The notes under the pieces are model-generated. The model was given only the letters and a program-made list of their open reading frames with translations, did no database searches and was not told where the DNA came from. A program made the position numbers and the translations under genes. From Methylobacter luteus IMV-B-3098 (lineage in GTDB: Bacteria; Pseudomonadota; Gammaproteobacteria; Methylococcales; Methylomonadaceae): 64,000 nucleotides of DNA. Location: contig NZ_KE386569.1 of assembly GCF_000427625.1 (NCBI RefSeq), positions 2,340,899 through 2,404,898 of the forward strand. Direction: 5' to 3'. Shown one piece after another: positions 36,691 through 46,060 of this stretch. The stretch's first letter is position 1. Every line of letters begins with the position of its first letter.

Positions 36691-36978
36691 AGGCGTTTGT
36701 AGGGCGGTTTTGCCTAAGGCATAGTTCCTAATAGTACGAGTAAAAACCACGAAGGACAGGAAGCTTTATCATGATGTTTTCCGGTGAACTTCGTGGTGTT
36801 TTCATCTAGTCCATATAACGCTAGTTAAAAAATAAGCCCCTAAAAATCATGTGTCTAGCGTTTATTGGCCGGGCAGGTCTTGACGCTGATGCTTGAAAAA
36901 TTCATAGTGCCTGTTTAATACTTATAACCGATATCGGCTGTCGGCTGTTCAGATCCAATAAATAACAGGTATATCAGC
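36691..36978. other. Intergenic region with a long-loop inverted repeat
   Basis: No gene is seen. ACCACGAAG at about 36749 pairs with CTTCGTGGT at about 36787, a 9-bp stem with a loop of about 30 bases followed by TTTTC. It might end transcription of the SIR2-like gene. The upstream region of the CDF exporter holds no operator I can name. Confidence 0.3.
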
Positions 36979-37920
36979 ATGCATGCTCGCGCACTTAAAC
37001 TCTTGCAGCATCATCATGATTTTGCAGTCATTCATAAAAAAGGCGAAAGACGGACCAAACAGGTACTGGTTCTCACATTCCTGACCATGATCGTGGAAAT
37101 CACGGCCGGCACGCTGTTCGGCTCGATGGCGCTGCTCGCCGACGGCTGGCACATGGGCACCCATGTGGCGGCCTTCATGATCACGATCATCGCCTACCGC
37201 TATTCGCGTATCCATGCCCACGATGACACATTTGCTTTCAGCCCTGGCAAGGTAGGCGTCCTGGGCGGATTCGCCAGTTCCGTGGCATTGGGTGTCGTGG
37301 CTTTGATGATGATGGTCGAGTCGGCAGAGCGTCTGCTGAGGCCCCGCATCATCCTTTTCGATGACGCCATCGCCGTCGCGGCTTTTGGCTTGTTGATCAA
37401 TCTGATCAGCGCCTTGCTATTGAAAGAGCACCATGATCATAAGCATGATCACGATCACGAGCATGGCCACCATCATGATCAAAACCTCAAGGCCGCTTAT
37501 ATGCATGTGCTGGCTGACGCATTGACGTCCGTGCTGGCTATTGTTGCTCTGGTGTCGGGGAAATATTATGGCTGGAACTGGCTGGACCCGGTCATGGGCA
37601 TGGTCGGGGCGCTGGTGATTATCCACTGGTCTTATGGACTCATGAAAGAGAGTAGCCCGATATTGATCGATGAAAGCATCGATGCAAGCTATAAAATAGC
37701 CGTCAAGAAAAAAATAGAAAGCGATGCTGATAATCGTGTTTCAGACCTGCATATCTGGCGCGTGGGCCCCAAGCACTTCGCGATCATTTTGTCGGTGGTC
37801 TCGCATACGCCTAAACCCCCGCAATATTACAAGGCGCTGCTGAAGGACTTCCACAGGCTCTCGCATATTACGGTCGAGGTCAATAAATGTTATGGGGATG
37901 ATTGTATCATCCAGGAATAA
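36979..37920 (+). CDS. dmeF: CDF-family Co/Ni efflux transporter (DmeF-like)
   Basis: A 313-aa inner-membrane exporter with six helices. The metal-site motif HMGTHVAAF after LLADGW is in helix II, and HVLADALTSVLAI is in helix V. A long His/Asp-rich cytoplasmic loop (HHDHKHDHDHEHGHHHDQ, about residues 151-168) precedes it. The C-terminal cytoplasmic domain is present. The DmeF type exports cobalt and nickel; the exact metal here is inferred from similarity to that group. Confidence 0.87.
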   Translation: MHARALKLLQHHHDFAVIHKKGERRTKQVLVLTFLTMIVEITAGTLFGSMALLADGWHMGTHVAAFMITIIAYRYSRIHAHDDTFAFSPGKVGVLGGFASSVALGVVALMMMVESAERLLRPRIILFDDAIAVAAFGLLINLISALLLKEHHDHKHDHDHEHGHHHDQNLKAAYMHVLADALTSVLAIVALVSGKYYGWNWLDPVMGMVGALVIIHWSYGLMKESSPILIDESIDASYKIAVKKKIESDADNRVSDLHIWRVGPKHFAIILSVVSHTPKPPQYYKALLKDFHRLSHITVEVNKCYGDDCIIQE

Positions 37921-37986
37921 TCAATAAACCACGAAGCTCTGCAGGGTATGCACCGCATGCCATTTCCAAAATTTGCCGGCTCAGGG

Positions 37987-38009
37987 AAGGTACGCAATGC
38001 GTACCCTAC
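37987..38009. repeat. GGTACGCANTGCGTACC palindrome
   Basis: AAGGTACGCAATGCGTACCC with CTAC following, in the spacer between the CDF exporter and tryptophan dioxygenase genes. Confidence 0.65.
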
Positions 38010-38164
38010 GGTGTTTCTTGGCATGAACCAATTGATGCGCGCGGCGTCGTAACGATTACCGAACAGGAACCTAATCATTTAAAAAAGGCCAAAGTTTTAA
38101 GATACATGATGTCGAAATTCCGGCCGGTCATGGCTGGGAATTCCTGTTCACGGGTAAGGCCTTT

Positions 38165-39262
38165 ATGAAAATCCATCCTCCGCTGTATTACGGCGATTAT
38201 CTGCAACTGCCTAAGATCCTGAACGCCCAGGCGCCTGAAAGCGCGAAATACGGCGAAGAGGTCCACGACGAGACGCTGTTCATCGTCGTCCACCAGACTT
38301 ATGAGCTCTGGTTCAAGCAGATCCTGCATGAGCTCGATTCCATCCGCCGGATCATGGCCCAGCCGTTTGTGCCGTCCACGGACCTTTACGTAATCAATGC
38401 CCGCCTGGAAAGAGTCACTACCATTCAGCAGGTTTTGATTGATCAGATTCAGGTCATGGAGACGATGACCACGCTGGATTTCATGGAATTCAGGGATTAT
38501 CTGGTGCCGGCTTCCGGCTTTCAGAGTCTGCAGTTCCGCCTGGTGGAAGCGATATTGGGCATCAGGCCCGAGCACCGAATGGACATTGAAAAGCAATTCA
38601 TTAATTCCCGCCTCAAACCGGAAGACAGGAAAGCGCTGGAGAAGGAAGAAAGCAAAGTCAGCATTTTTGAGCTGTTGGAGGCGTGGCTGGCGCGCATGCC
38701 TTTCTCACGGTTTGAAGGCTATGATTTCTGGGGCGATTACGCGCTGGCCGTACATAAGATGCTCAAGCAGGACCATGAGATCATCTTGAACAATCCGGGC
38801 CTGGACGAATCTTTGCGGGCGATGGAGCTGAAAAATCTGGAAACCACGCGCGAAACCTTCGCCACTTTATTGGATGCGGGTAAATTTGCCGAGCAGCGGG
38901 CGCAAGGCAGATTCAGGCTGTCGCAGAAGGCGATGCTGTCGGCCGTGTTCATTTTTCTCTACCGCGATTATCCGGCGCTGCAGATGCCTTTTGAAATTAT
39001 CAGTTCTCTGGTCGAAATCGACGAGAAGTTCACGATCTGGCGTTTTCGTCATGCGCTCATGGTGCACAGGATACTCGGCACTAAAATCGGAACCGGCGGC
39101 TCTTCAGGTCATGAATACCTGAAATCGACGACGGAAAGAAACCGCGCTTTTCTGGATCTGTTCAATCTGGCGACCTTCCTGATGCCCAAATCCATGGCGC
39201 CGGCATTGCCAAAGCCTATCAAGGACCAGCTGGATATCGTCTATGACGCTTTCCAATCCTAA
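38165..39262 (+). CDS. kynA: Tryptophan 2,3-dioxygenase
   Basis: A 365-aa heme enzyme that opens the indole ring of tryptophan to N-formylkynurenine. It begins with the family motif YYGDYLQLPKIL, then HDETLFIVVHQTYELWFKQI with substrate-binding residues, RLERVTTIQQVLIDQ, and the heme-ligand His region FRHALMVHRILGTKIGTGGSSG. It is longer than many bacterial forms (about 280 aa) because of an insert around residues 140-240. Its 3' end overlaps the next gene by 20 bases. Confidence 0.93.
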   Translation: MKIHPPLYYGDYLQLPKILNAQAPESAKYGEEVHDETLFIVVHQTYELWFKQILHELDSIRRIMAQPFVPSTDLYVINARLERVTTIQQVLIDQIQVMETMTTLDFMEFRDYLVPASGFQSLQFRLVEAILGIRPEHRMDIEKQFINSRLKPEDRKALEKEESKVSIFELLEAWLARMPFSRFEGYDFWGDYALAVHKMLKQDHEIILNNPGLDESLRAMELKNLETTRETFATLLDAGKFAEQRAQGRFRLSQKAMLSAVFIFLYRDYPALQMPFEIISSLVEIDEKFTIWRFRHALMVHRILGTKIGTGGSSGHEYLKSTTERNRAFLDLFNLATFLMPKSMAPALPKPIKDQLDIVYDAFQS

Positions 39263-40442
39263 ACAGTACTACAGCCGGTTTCTGAAAGGCCATGCGGGCA
39301 GATTGCATTTTCGCGCCCATTCCCATCACTTCTGGCCCGATGTCAGCCGCGAGGCTCAAATCGCTTACTGGGATGATTGCGCCCTGTTTAGCGATAAAAA
39401 ATGGGACCGGATTTTTTCCGAGACGATTCCGAAAACGCAAAACCATATCGCGAAAATCCTGGGGCTGAAAGACGCGCGGCAAATCGCGCTGGCGCCCAAT
39501 ACCCATGAGCTTTCCGCGCGCCTGCTGTCGCTTTTTCTGGGCAGAAAAGAGTTAAAAATCCTTACCACGAGCAATGAATTCCATTCCTGGCGCCGGCAGT
39601 TTCTCCGATTGATTGAAATTCCCGGGATTTCGATTCATCAGGTCGATGCGGCGGGCTTTCCTCGGGATAAAGCCGTTTTTCTCGATAACATGCGGTCCGA
39701 GCTTGGCAAAGACTACGACCTCGTTTTCTTGAGCCAGGTGTTCTTCGATTCGGGCGCGGCCTTGACGGATGGCGACATGGAGTCGCTGGTTGCCGCGACG
39801 CCTGTCTCGACGCTGTTTGCCGTCGACGGCTATCACGGCTTCGCGGCCATTCCGTGTAACTTGTCCAGGCTGGAGGGGCGTATTTTCTATCTGGGCGGCG
39901 GCTACAAATACGGCCAGGGCGGTGAAGGCATCGGCTTTATGGTGGTGCCGAAAGGCAACTGGCGCCCGGCCGATACGGGCTGGTATGCCGAGTTCGCGCA
40001 GTTGTCCCGGCCGGTCGGGGAAGAAGTCGGCTACCCGGAGGATGCGATGGCCTTCATGGGTTCGACACAGGACCCGAGCGGCTTTTATCGTTTTAACGCC
40101 GTTTGGGATCTGTTCGATTCGGCAGGCATCGATATCCCGGGCATTCACGGCTATGTCGTGGGACTCCAAAAGACCTTTCTTGACAATCTGCCTCAAACTT
40201 TCGTGCAGGATTGGTCTCTAGCGGCGTTATTCGATCCGGCCCTGATCTGGCATGGGCATTTTTTGACTTTCGAGGCACCGTCTTGGGAAATCGCCGAAAA
40301 ATGCCTGCAAGCCCTGAGCCGCAACGGCATTTTAATAGACCGCCGGGGCGCCCGATTGAGGTTCGGCTTCGGGCTTTATCAGGATGAAGCCGATGTGATT
40401 GAGCTTTGCCGGCGCCTTCGGGAGTTGGCCAGGAAATCTTAA
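39243..40442 (+). CDS. Class V aminotransferase-fold PLP enzyme, kynureninase-like
   Basis: A 399-aa PLP-dependent enzyme of aminotransferase fold type I. The residue that would bind PLP is the Lys of YLGGGYKYGQGGEG (about residue 222), and the preceding Asp lies in TLFAVDGYHGF. The N-terminus HAGRLHFRAHSHHFWPDVS resembles kynureninases. Co-translation with tryptophan dioxygenase supports kynurenine as substrate. No kynurenine formamidase is seen nearby. The activity is an inference. Confidence 0.78.
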   Translation: MTLSNPKQYYSRFLKGHAGRLHFRAHSHHFWPDVSREAQIAYWDDCALFSDKKWDRIFSETIPKTQNHIAKILGLKDARQIALAPNTHELSARLLSLFLGRKELKILTTSNEFHSWRRQFLRLIEIPGISIHQVDAAGFPRDKAVFLDNMRSELGKDYDLVFLSQVFFDSGAALTDGDMESLVAATPVSTLFAVDGYHGFAAIPCNLSRLEGRIFYLGGGYKYGQGGEGIGFMVVPKGNWRPADTGWYAEFAQLSRPVGEEVGYPEDAMAFMGSTQDPSGFYRFNAVWDLFDSAGIDIPGIHGYVVGLQKTFLDNLPQTFVQDWSLAALFDPALIWHGHFLTFEAPSWEIAEKCLQALSRNGILIDRRGARLRFGFGLYQDEADVIELCRRLRELARKS

Positions 40443-40516
40443 TAACTGATGCCGAACAGCGTCGGGTTACGCTGCCGCTAACCCGACCTACATCCTTCCC
40501 AAATTATCGGCCAAAG

Positions 40517-42778
40517 CTAGTCGCGCCTGAAAATCATCAAGGTAATGTCGTCTTTGAATGATTCGGTCTGGCAGAATTGTTTCAGTTGTTCCAGCAGGAC
40601 TTCGATAATCATTTGCGGGGACTGCTGGGCGTATTGAATCAAAATATCATTGACGCGTTTCAGGCCGAAAAACTCGCCGTGGATATTTTCGGCCTCGGTT
40701 AAGCCGTCCGTGTACAGCAGGATCAGATCGCCCTGCGAAAGCGTTGTGGTTTTTTCCTCGAAATCGACATGTTCGCGCACGCCCAGTATCAGCCCGTCGG
40801 CGTCGAGTTGCCGGCATTCGGATTCGGACGGGCTGAGCAGCAAAGGCGGTGGGTGGCCGGCATTAGCGAAACTCAGTTGCTGGCTGCCGATGTCGTATTG
40901 CAGGTAAAATAAGGTTATGAAATAGTCCGAATTGTCCAGGTCCTCGTAAAGGAATTTATTAAGGAGGCTGAGCGTCTCGGCCGGTGTCTCCGATCCGGTG
41001 GCGCGCGTCCTGATAGCGCTGCGGGCCTCCACCATGAACAGGGCAGGACCGATGGAATGGCCCGAGACATCGGCGATGATCATGTCCAGACGGTCTTCAT
41101 TGCGAATGAAATAGTCGAAGTAATCGCCGCCGACCTGATTGGCGGGCAGGCAGAAACCGGTGACTTCAAAATGATCGGATTTGATTGATGCCGTCGGCAG
41201 CAGGGAAGACTGTATTTGCCGGGCGATTTTTATCTCGCTCTGGGCGATCGCCAGCTTGACCTGGGCCTGGCGAATTTGCTGTTCCGCGGCTTTGCGGTCC
41301 GTGATGTCGTGTATGAAGCCGCTGAAGATGTACGTATCGCCCAGTTTCAAGGGGGAAATGCTGAGTTCGACAGGAAATTCGGTGCCGTCGCGGCGCACGG
41401 CCACATGTTCGAACTGGCGATTCAGCAAGGGACCGATGCCGGTCTGTAAAAAATGCTCCAGGCCCTTCTGATGCGCGCTGCGAAACCGCGGCGGGATGAT
41501 CAGGTCTTTGATCGGCTGGCCTACGGCTTCATCATGGGACCAGCCGAACATTTTTTCGGCGCGGGGGTTCCAGTCCGTGATGAGGCCGCTGTCATCCATG
41601 ATCACGATGGCGTTGATGGAGCTTTCGATGATCAGGCGCGTGCGTTTCTCGCTGTCTATCAGGGCGTCCTGAAAATGTTTCCGGGCGGTGATATCCCGAT
41701 CGGCGCCGCGCCATTTAATCAAGTTTCCTTCGTCATTGATCAGCGGAAGGCCAGTCGATTCGGTCAGCACCTCATGGCCGTCTTTATGCCGATAATGGTT
41801 GGTCAGGGAGCGAAAAGGCTCGCGCACGGCGACGTAATGCAACTGATCGGCTTTGTCCCGGGCCGTTAACAGTTCGGTATAGTGTTTGCCGACCACTTCC
41901 TCGGGCCTGAAGCCGAGGATCTGATTGATGGCCGTGCTGCTGTAGATGTAATAACCGCCGGGGTCCTGCTCCCACAGCCATTCGCCGGTCAGTTCCGCCA
42001 TCTGCCGAAAACGCTCCTCGCTTTCACTTAATGCCAATTCGGCTTCCTTGCGCAGCGTGATATCTTCCGCCACGGAGATGAAATGCGTGATCTCCCCTTG
42101 CATATTTCTAATGGCGCTAATGTTTTCATAGGCCCAGTAAACCTCGCCGTTTTTCTTTTTGTTTCTGATTTCGCCATGCCATTCGCCCTTGCTGAACAGC
42201 ATTTCCCACATGGCCTGATATTGTCTCGGGGTAGTTGTGCCGGATTGCAATATTCTGGGGTTTTTACCCAGCACTTCTTGCGCCGTGTAGCCGGTGAGTT
42301 CGGTGAACTTCGGGTTGATGTATTCGATGCTGCCGTTCGTGTCGGTAATGACGACGGCGCTGGCGCTCTGTTCCAAGGCCCGGTGCATCATGAACAGTTC
42401 CTTGTCGATGCGCTTTCTGTCGCTGATGTCGTGAATCAGCAGGACGATGTCGGTGTCGCTCGCGTCCCGGTCAGGCAGGACAGACAGTGAAACCAATGCC
42501 TGGATTCTGTTGTTGGCTTTCGTGATGATGTCGCATTCCAGGTTTTTAGCCGGAATCGTGCCGGTTAAACAGGCATGGACGGTTTGCTGCAGTTCCGGGA
42601 TGGCTTCGGGGGCGTAGAAGATGGACAGGGGTTTATCGATCAGTTCCTGTTCGCTGTAGCCTAACAGGATGGCGGCGGAGAGATTGACTTTTTTGATGCG
42701 CGGCATGAACACCGCCGTGGAGCGATCCAGCTCAATGATAACGAGGTTGAAGTTGAGGCTGTCTATGAGTCGATGCAT
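40517..42778 (-). CDS. PAS-domain sensor with SpoIIE/PP2C phosphatase output
   Basis: A 753-aa cytoplasmic signalling protein. Four PAS domains are seen (about residues 10-120, 130-250, 255-375, 380-505), recognisable by GYTAQEVLGKNPRILQSG and WNPRAEKMFGWSHDEAVGQP. After a coiled coil, a SpoIIE-type phosphatase (about 535-753) follows, with the metal-binding GGDYFDYF, DVSGHSIGPALFM and LLYTDGLTEAEN motifs intact. Such proteins dephosphorylate anti-sigma-factor antagonists. No partner gene is adjacent. Confidence 0.9.
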   Translation of the reverse strand: MHRLIDSLNFNLVIIELDRSTAVFMPRIKKVNLSAAILLGYSEQELIDKPLSIFYAPEAIPELQQTVHACLTGTIPAKNLECDIITKANNRIQALVSLSVLPDRDASDTDIVLLIHDISDRKRIDKELFMMHRALEQSASAVVITDTNGSIEYINPKFTELTGYTAQEVLGKNPRILQSGTTTPRQYQAMWEMLFSKGEWHGEIRNKKKNGEVYWAYENISAIRNMQGEITHFISVAEDITLRKEAELALSESEERFRQMAELTGEWLWEQDPGGYYIYSSTAINQILGFRPEEVVGKHYTELLTARDKADQLHYVAVREPFRSLTNHYRHKDGHEVLTESTGLPLINDEGNLIKWRGADRDITARKHFQDALIDSEKRTRLIIESSINAIVIMDDSGLITDWNPRAEKMFGWSHDEAVGQPIKDLIIPPRFRSAHQKGLEHFLQTGIGPLLNRQFEHVAVRRDGTEFPVELSISPLKLGDTYIFSGFIHDITDRKAAEQQIRQAQVKLAIAQSEIKIARQIQSSLLPTASIKSDHFEVTGFCLPANQVGGDYFDYFIRNEDRLDMIIADVSGHSIGPALFMVEARSAIRTRATGSETPAETLSLLNKFLYEDLDNSDYFITLFYLQYDIGSQQLSFANAGHPPPLLLSPSESECRQLDADGLILGVREHVDFEEKTTTLSQGDLILLYTDGLTEAENIHGEFFGLKRVNDILIQYAQQSPQMIIEVLLEQLKQFCQTESFKDDITLMIFRRD

Positions 42779-42889
42779 TATTATTTTGAAGGCTGGCTGG
42801 TAGAAAAATCATATTTTCCGGATGCTAAGGGAGCTGTCATCATCTCCATCGCGCGCTTGTGCAGCTTGCCGCTAATGCCGGAGCGGTTT

Positions 42890-43639
42890 TCAGTTGTCCG
42901 GTATGGCAAATGGCGTTTCAAAAATATTCTTTTCTTTAGCACCCAAAAGAATGGCATCCTGTTTTACCTCCTTAATGACAGAGGGGTCACCGCAGAGAAA
43001 TAACTGCCAGAGAGATAAGTCCTCGATCGTGCCGAAGGCCATTTCGCTGGTTGACTTTTCGGGCACATCGAGCGTTACATTCACGGGATTTTTGCCGTGA
43101 ATGAAATGGGTGTAACTGAAGTTGGGGTATTGAGTCTGTAACGCCATCAGCTCCGGAATCAGATAATATTCATCGGGGCTGTGCGTCTGATGAAACAACC
43201 GGATGTCGCCCTGATGCCCGTTTTTTACCAGGGCATCACGCAATATGCCGTATAAAGGCGCCAACGCGATGCCTGTGCCAATCAACATGAGGGGCTGGTG
43301 GAGATTGCTGGGCAGATAGAAGCAGTCGCCGGATGCGGGACTGATTCTTACCTGATCGCCGACCTGGAGTTCTCCATAAATCCATGGAATCAGCGCGCCG
43401 TTCGATGCCAGGCTGATCTGTATTTCAAGAAAATCATCCAGTCCCGGTACGCTGGACAGACAATACATGCGCCCGATACCTTGATTATTATAGATTGTCA
43501 GGCACTGGCCGGCATAATAGTCATAACCTTCTTCAGGAAGGTACAGACGCAATCGGATGATCGTGTCATTTAATTGGTCTTTAGCCGCCAGATAGGTCCT
43601 GATTTTTTTAACGGTTGGTGACACCACAGGCGTCTTCAT
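42890..43639 (-). CDS. FAD/NAD(P)-binding oxidoreductase, ferredoxin reductase type
   Basis: A 249-aa FNR-like reductase. The flavin-binding motif RMYCLSSVPG (about residues 57-66) and the NAD(P)-binding GTGIALAPLYGILRD (about 122-136) are present, as is the C-terminal FLCGDPSVIKEVKQ. There is no ferredoxin domain, so it must pass electrons to a separate partner. The partner is not evident in the neighbourhood. Confidence 0.85.
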   Translation of the reverse strand: MKTPVVSPTVKKIRTYLAAKDQLNDTIIRLRLYLPEEGYDYYAGQCLTIYNNQGIGRMYCLSSVPGLDDFLEIQISLASNGALIPWIYGELQVGDQVRISPASGDCFYLPSNLHQPLMLIGTGIALAPLYGILRDALVKNGHQGDIRLFHQTHSPDEYYLIPELMALQTQYPNFSYTHFIHGKNPVNVTLDVPEKSTSEMAFGTIEDLSLWQLFLCGDPSVIKEVKQDAILLGAKEKNIFETPFAIPDN

Positions 43640-43797
43640 GCTTTTTTAATCCTCATTTTTTATGCATTAACTTTTTGTTCATGTAGCTAGCGATTTAAGT
43701 TTGGTTAAATGTGGCTTAATCACCTGAACGCAGCCTGAACTACATGACGATATTGATAGTCCCACTAGCATCAGACCAAAAACAGACAAGCTGGTTC

Positions 43798-44808
43798 ATG
43801 AAAATTCTGACCGTTAAAGACATACTGAGACTGATAAAAATAGTCGGCATTGAATCATTTTTCAGCCGGCTGATCAGCGCATTGAATCAGGATTTTGCCC
43901 GGTGGCCTTCGTTTTACAAATCGGCTCGCCATGCCACGCATTATGCCCACGGCGTCATCGAACTGATGCCCTGTTCGGATGACAGTTTATACGCGTTCAA
44001 ATATGTGAACGGCCACCCCGGCAATACGGCTGAAGGCAAACTCAGCGTTATCGCCATCGGCCAGTTAAGCGAAGTGGCTTCGGGCTATCCGCTCATGATC
44101 TGCGAGATGACACTGCTGACCGCTTTCCGGACGGCCGCCGTCGGGGTGTTGGCGGCAAGTTATCTGGCCCGGCCGGAGTCCGAAGTTTTAGCCGTTATCG
44201 GCACCGGGGCGCAATCGGAATTTCAGGTATTGGGTTTTAACAGTGTTTTCCCGCTGCGGCAGATACGCTTCTTCGATTTGGATGCCGGGGCCATGCGCAA
44301 ATTTGCCAGGAATCTGTCGGCTTATCCGCTTGAGCTCGTGCAGTGCCGCAGCATTAAAGAGGCCGTGCGGGAGGCCGACATCATCGTCACGGGAACGGCG
44401 GCGAAGAAACGCCAGTCGTTGTTCGCGCTGGAAGACGTTGCGCCCGGTACGCATATCCAGGCGATGGGCGGCGATTGTCCCGGCAAGACCGAATTGGGCC
44501 ACGCCCTGCTGTCGGCGGCCAAGCTGATTGTCGAATACACGCCGCAGGCCCTGGTGGAAGGCGAAGTGCAGCAGTGCGATGCGAGCCATATTCATGCCGA
44601 GTTATGGGAGCTGGTTAGCGGGCATAAGCCGGGGCGGGAAAACGCGCAGGAAATCACCGTGTTCGATGCGGTCGGATTCGCGCTGGAAGATTTCTCGGCT
44701 CTGCGCCTGGCGTATGAACTGGCCTGTGAGCATCACTTGGGCACGGAGATGCCGTTGATTCCCGATCTGGACGATCCCAAGGACTTGTTCGGTCTGTTGT
44801 CGGCGTAG
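43798..44808 (+). CDS. Ornithine cyclodeaminase-family protein
   Basis: A 336-aa NAD-dependent enzyme of the ornithine cyclodeaminase/mu-crystallin family. Substrate-region FKYVNGHPGNTAEGK and TAFRTAAVGVLAASYLA are followed by the Rossmann motif VIGTGAQSEFQVLGF. I start at the ATG at 43798 (MKILTVKDILRLI); an ATG 54 bases upstream is possible. It is convergent with the arginase gene and overlaps it by 76 bases. Together they would take arginine to ornithine and then proline. Confidence 0.87.
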   Translation: MKILTVKDILRLIKIVGIESFFSRLISALNQDFARWPSFYKSARHATHYAHGVIELMPCSDDSLYAFKYVNGHPGNTAEGKLSVIAIGQLSEVASGYPLMICEMTLLTAFRTAAVGVLAASYLARPESEVLAVIGTGAQSEFQVLGFNSVFPLRQIRFFDLDAGAMRKFARNLSAYPLELVQCRSIKEAVREADIIVTGTAAKKRQSLFALEDVAPGTHIQAMGGDCPGKTELGHALLSAAKLIVEYTPQALVEGEVQQCDASHIHAELWELVSGHKPGRENAQEITVFDAVGFALEDFSALRLAYELACEHHLGTEMPLIPDLDDPKDLFGLLSA

Positions 44809-45656
44809 AAAGCTTCAATAATGGCTTTGATCAGGTCCAGCGTTTTATTGTCCGGATCGTTTTCCGGATTGTATTCGCTGATTTCCAGGCCGCATAGCTT
44901 GGCATGACGATTTACCGACCTGAGCGCCGCCATGAGCTCAGCCGCCCTGAAGCCTCCCGGCGCCGGCGTTTCGACGCCGGGCGCATCAATGGGATCAATG
45001 AAGTCCAGATCAAGGCTGATGCCGATCATGAGACAGGTTTGGCTTAGCTGTTCTATCGCAGCCTGTAACGTCTGCGCGAGATGGGTGATCTGGTCGGCAA
45101 AGATAATCCTGACGCCCGCCTCTTGCAATAAAGCGTATTCCTCCTGTTCATAGCTGCGGATACCGATCTGAATCAGGTTTTCCGGTTTGATGTAACGGTT
45201 GGCCGGATACAAGGCCGACAGGCGGGCATCGGCCTTGCCCAGTAAAGCGGATACGGGCATGCCGTGAATGTTGCCGGAAGGGGATGTCTCAAAGGTATGG
45301 GCATCCATGTGCGCATCGATCCAGATCAAGCCCAGTTCCTCTGTTTCCGGCAGCGCCTTCAGAACGCCCGGCCACGTGCCCATGGCGCAGGAATGATCTC
45401 CGCCGATCACCAGAAAAGGCCGACGGGCCTCGGTCCAGTACCGGGTGAACTCGCTGGCTTGCTGGTTGAGCCGGTACAGCCTGTCATCCTTCGAGCCCCG
45501 AGTGTCGGGATGCACGATATGCCATTGCAGGCGCAGGCTGCCGTTCAGCAAAGGCTGCCGCGCCAGGTCATCGCGCAGTAATTCGGCTGCGTAGCCGCAT
45601 AGCCGCATGGGGCCGCCCAAGCAAGAGGCGATTCCTAGTGTCTGTAGGATAGTCAT
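44733..45656 (-). CDS. Arginase
   Basis: A 307-aa ureohydrolase with all three Mn-binding motifs: GGDHSCAMGTW, WIDAHMDAHT and SLDLDFIDPIDAPG. It hydrolyses arginine to ornithine and urea. The C-terminal part reads across the 3' end of the ornithine cyclodeaminase gene on the other strand. A GAGGAAACAAC ribosome-binding region precedes the ATG. Confidence 0.92.
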   Translation of the reverse strand: MTILQTLGIASCLGGPMRLCGYAAELLRDDLARQPLLNGSLRLQWHIVHPDTRGSKDDRLYRLNQQASEFTRYWTEARRPFLVIGGDHSCAMGTWPGVLKALPETEELGLIWIDAHMDAHTFETSPSGNIHGMPVSALLGKADARLSALYPANRYIKPENLIQIGIRSYEQEEYALLQEAGVRIIFADQITHLAQTLQAAIEQLSQTCLMIGISLDLDFIDPIDAPGVETPAPGGFRAAELMAALRSVNRHAKLCGLEISEYNPENDPDNKTLDLIKAIIEAFYADNRPNKSLGSSRSGINGISVPK

Positions 45657-46060
45657 GTTGTTTCCTCCTGAAAAAGAGACAGGTTCATCAAGATTCTGAA
45701 CATTAGAGCTGATCCAGGGTACTTTTATCAGGATAGATTTGCAGCGGTAAATCCATCAGAAAATTTCCGTTGAAAGGCAAGCGGATAATTGATATCCGAG
45801 CTTCAGAACAGGCTGCCGGTTTTTAAAGCGACAAGCGAGTCCTCATAAAGTTCTCTGATATTCTTTCATCGAAAAGGTGCGTTTTCCGCGACAGGCACGC
45901 CAGGGTTGCCCCATAGGGAGGAGAAAGACCTTAAGAATTGATTGTGCCTTGTTTGCTTGATACCTTACAATTTCGCTGGGTGAATTATAAAAAAGTCATC
46001 GGGTGATGCCAATTACCCCCACAGTCGCCCTTATGGTTAATAAAAATTTTGGAGTATGGT
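45657..46060. other. Divergent control region of arginase and di-heme peroxidase
   Basis: About 400 bases without a gene. TTGTGC at 45942 and TACAAT at 45966, 18 bases apart, may form a sigma-70 promoter for the peroxidase gene. The rest shows no recognisable repeat or RNA structure. Confidence 0.3.

Noticed and set aside
37417-37500. CATGATCA-type repeats as a possible CRISPR or operator array
   Set aside because: These are His/Asp codons of the metal-binding loop in the CDF exporter.
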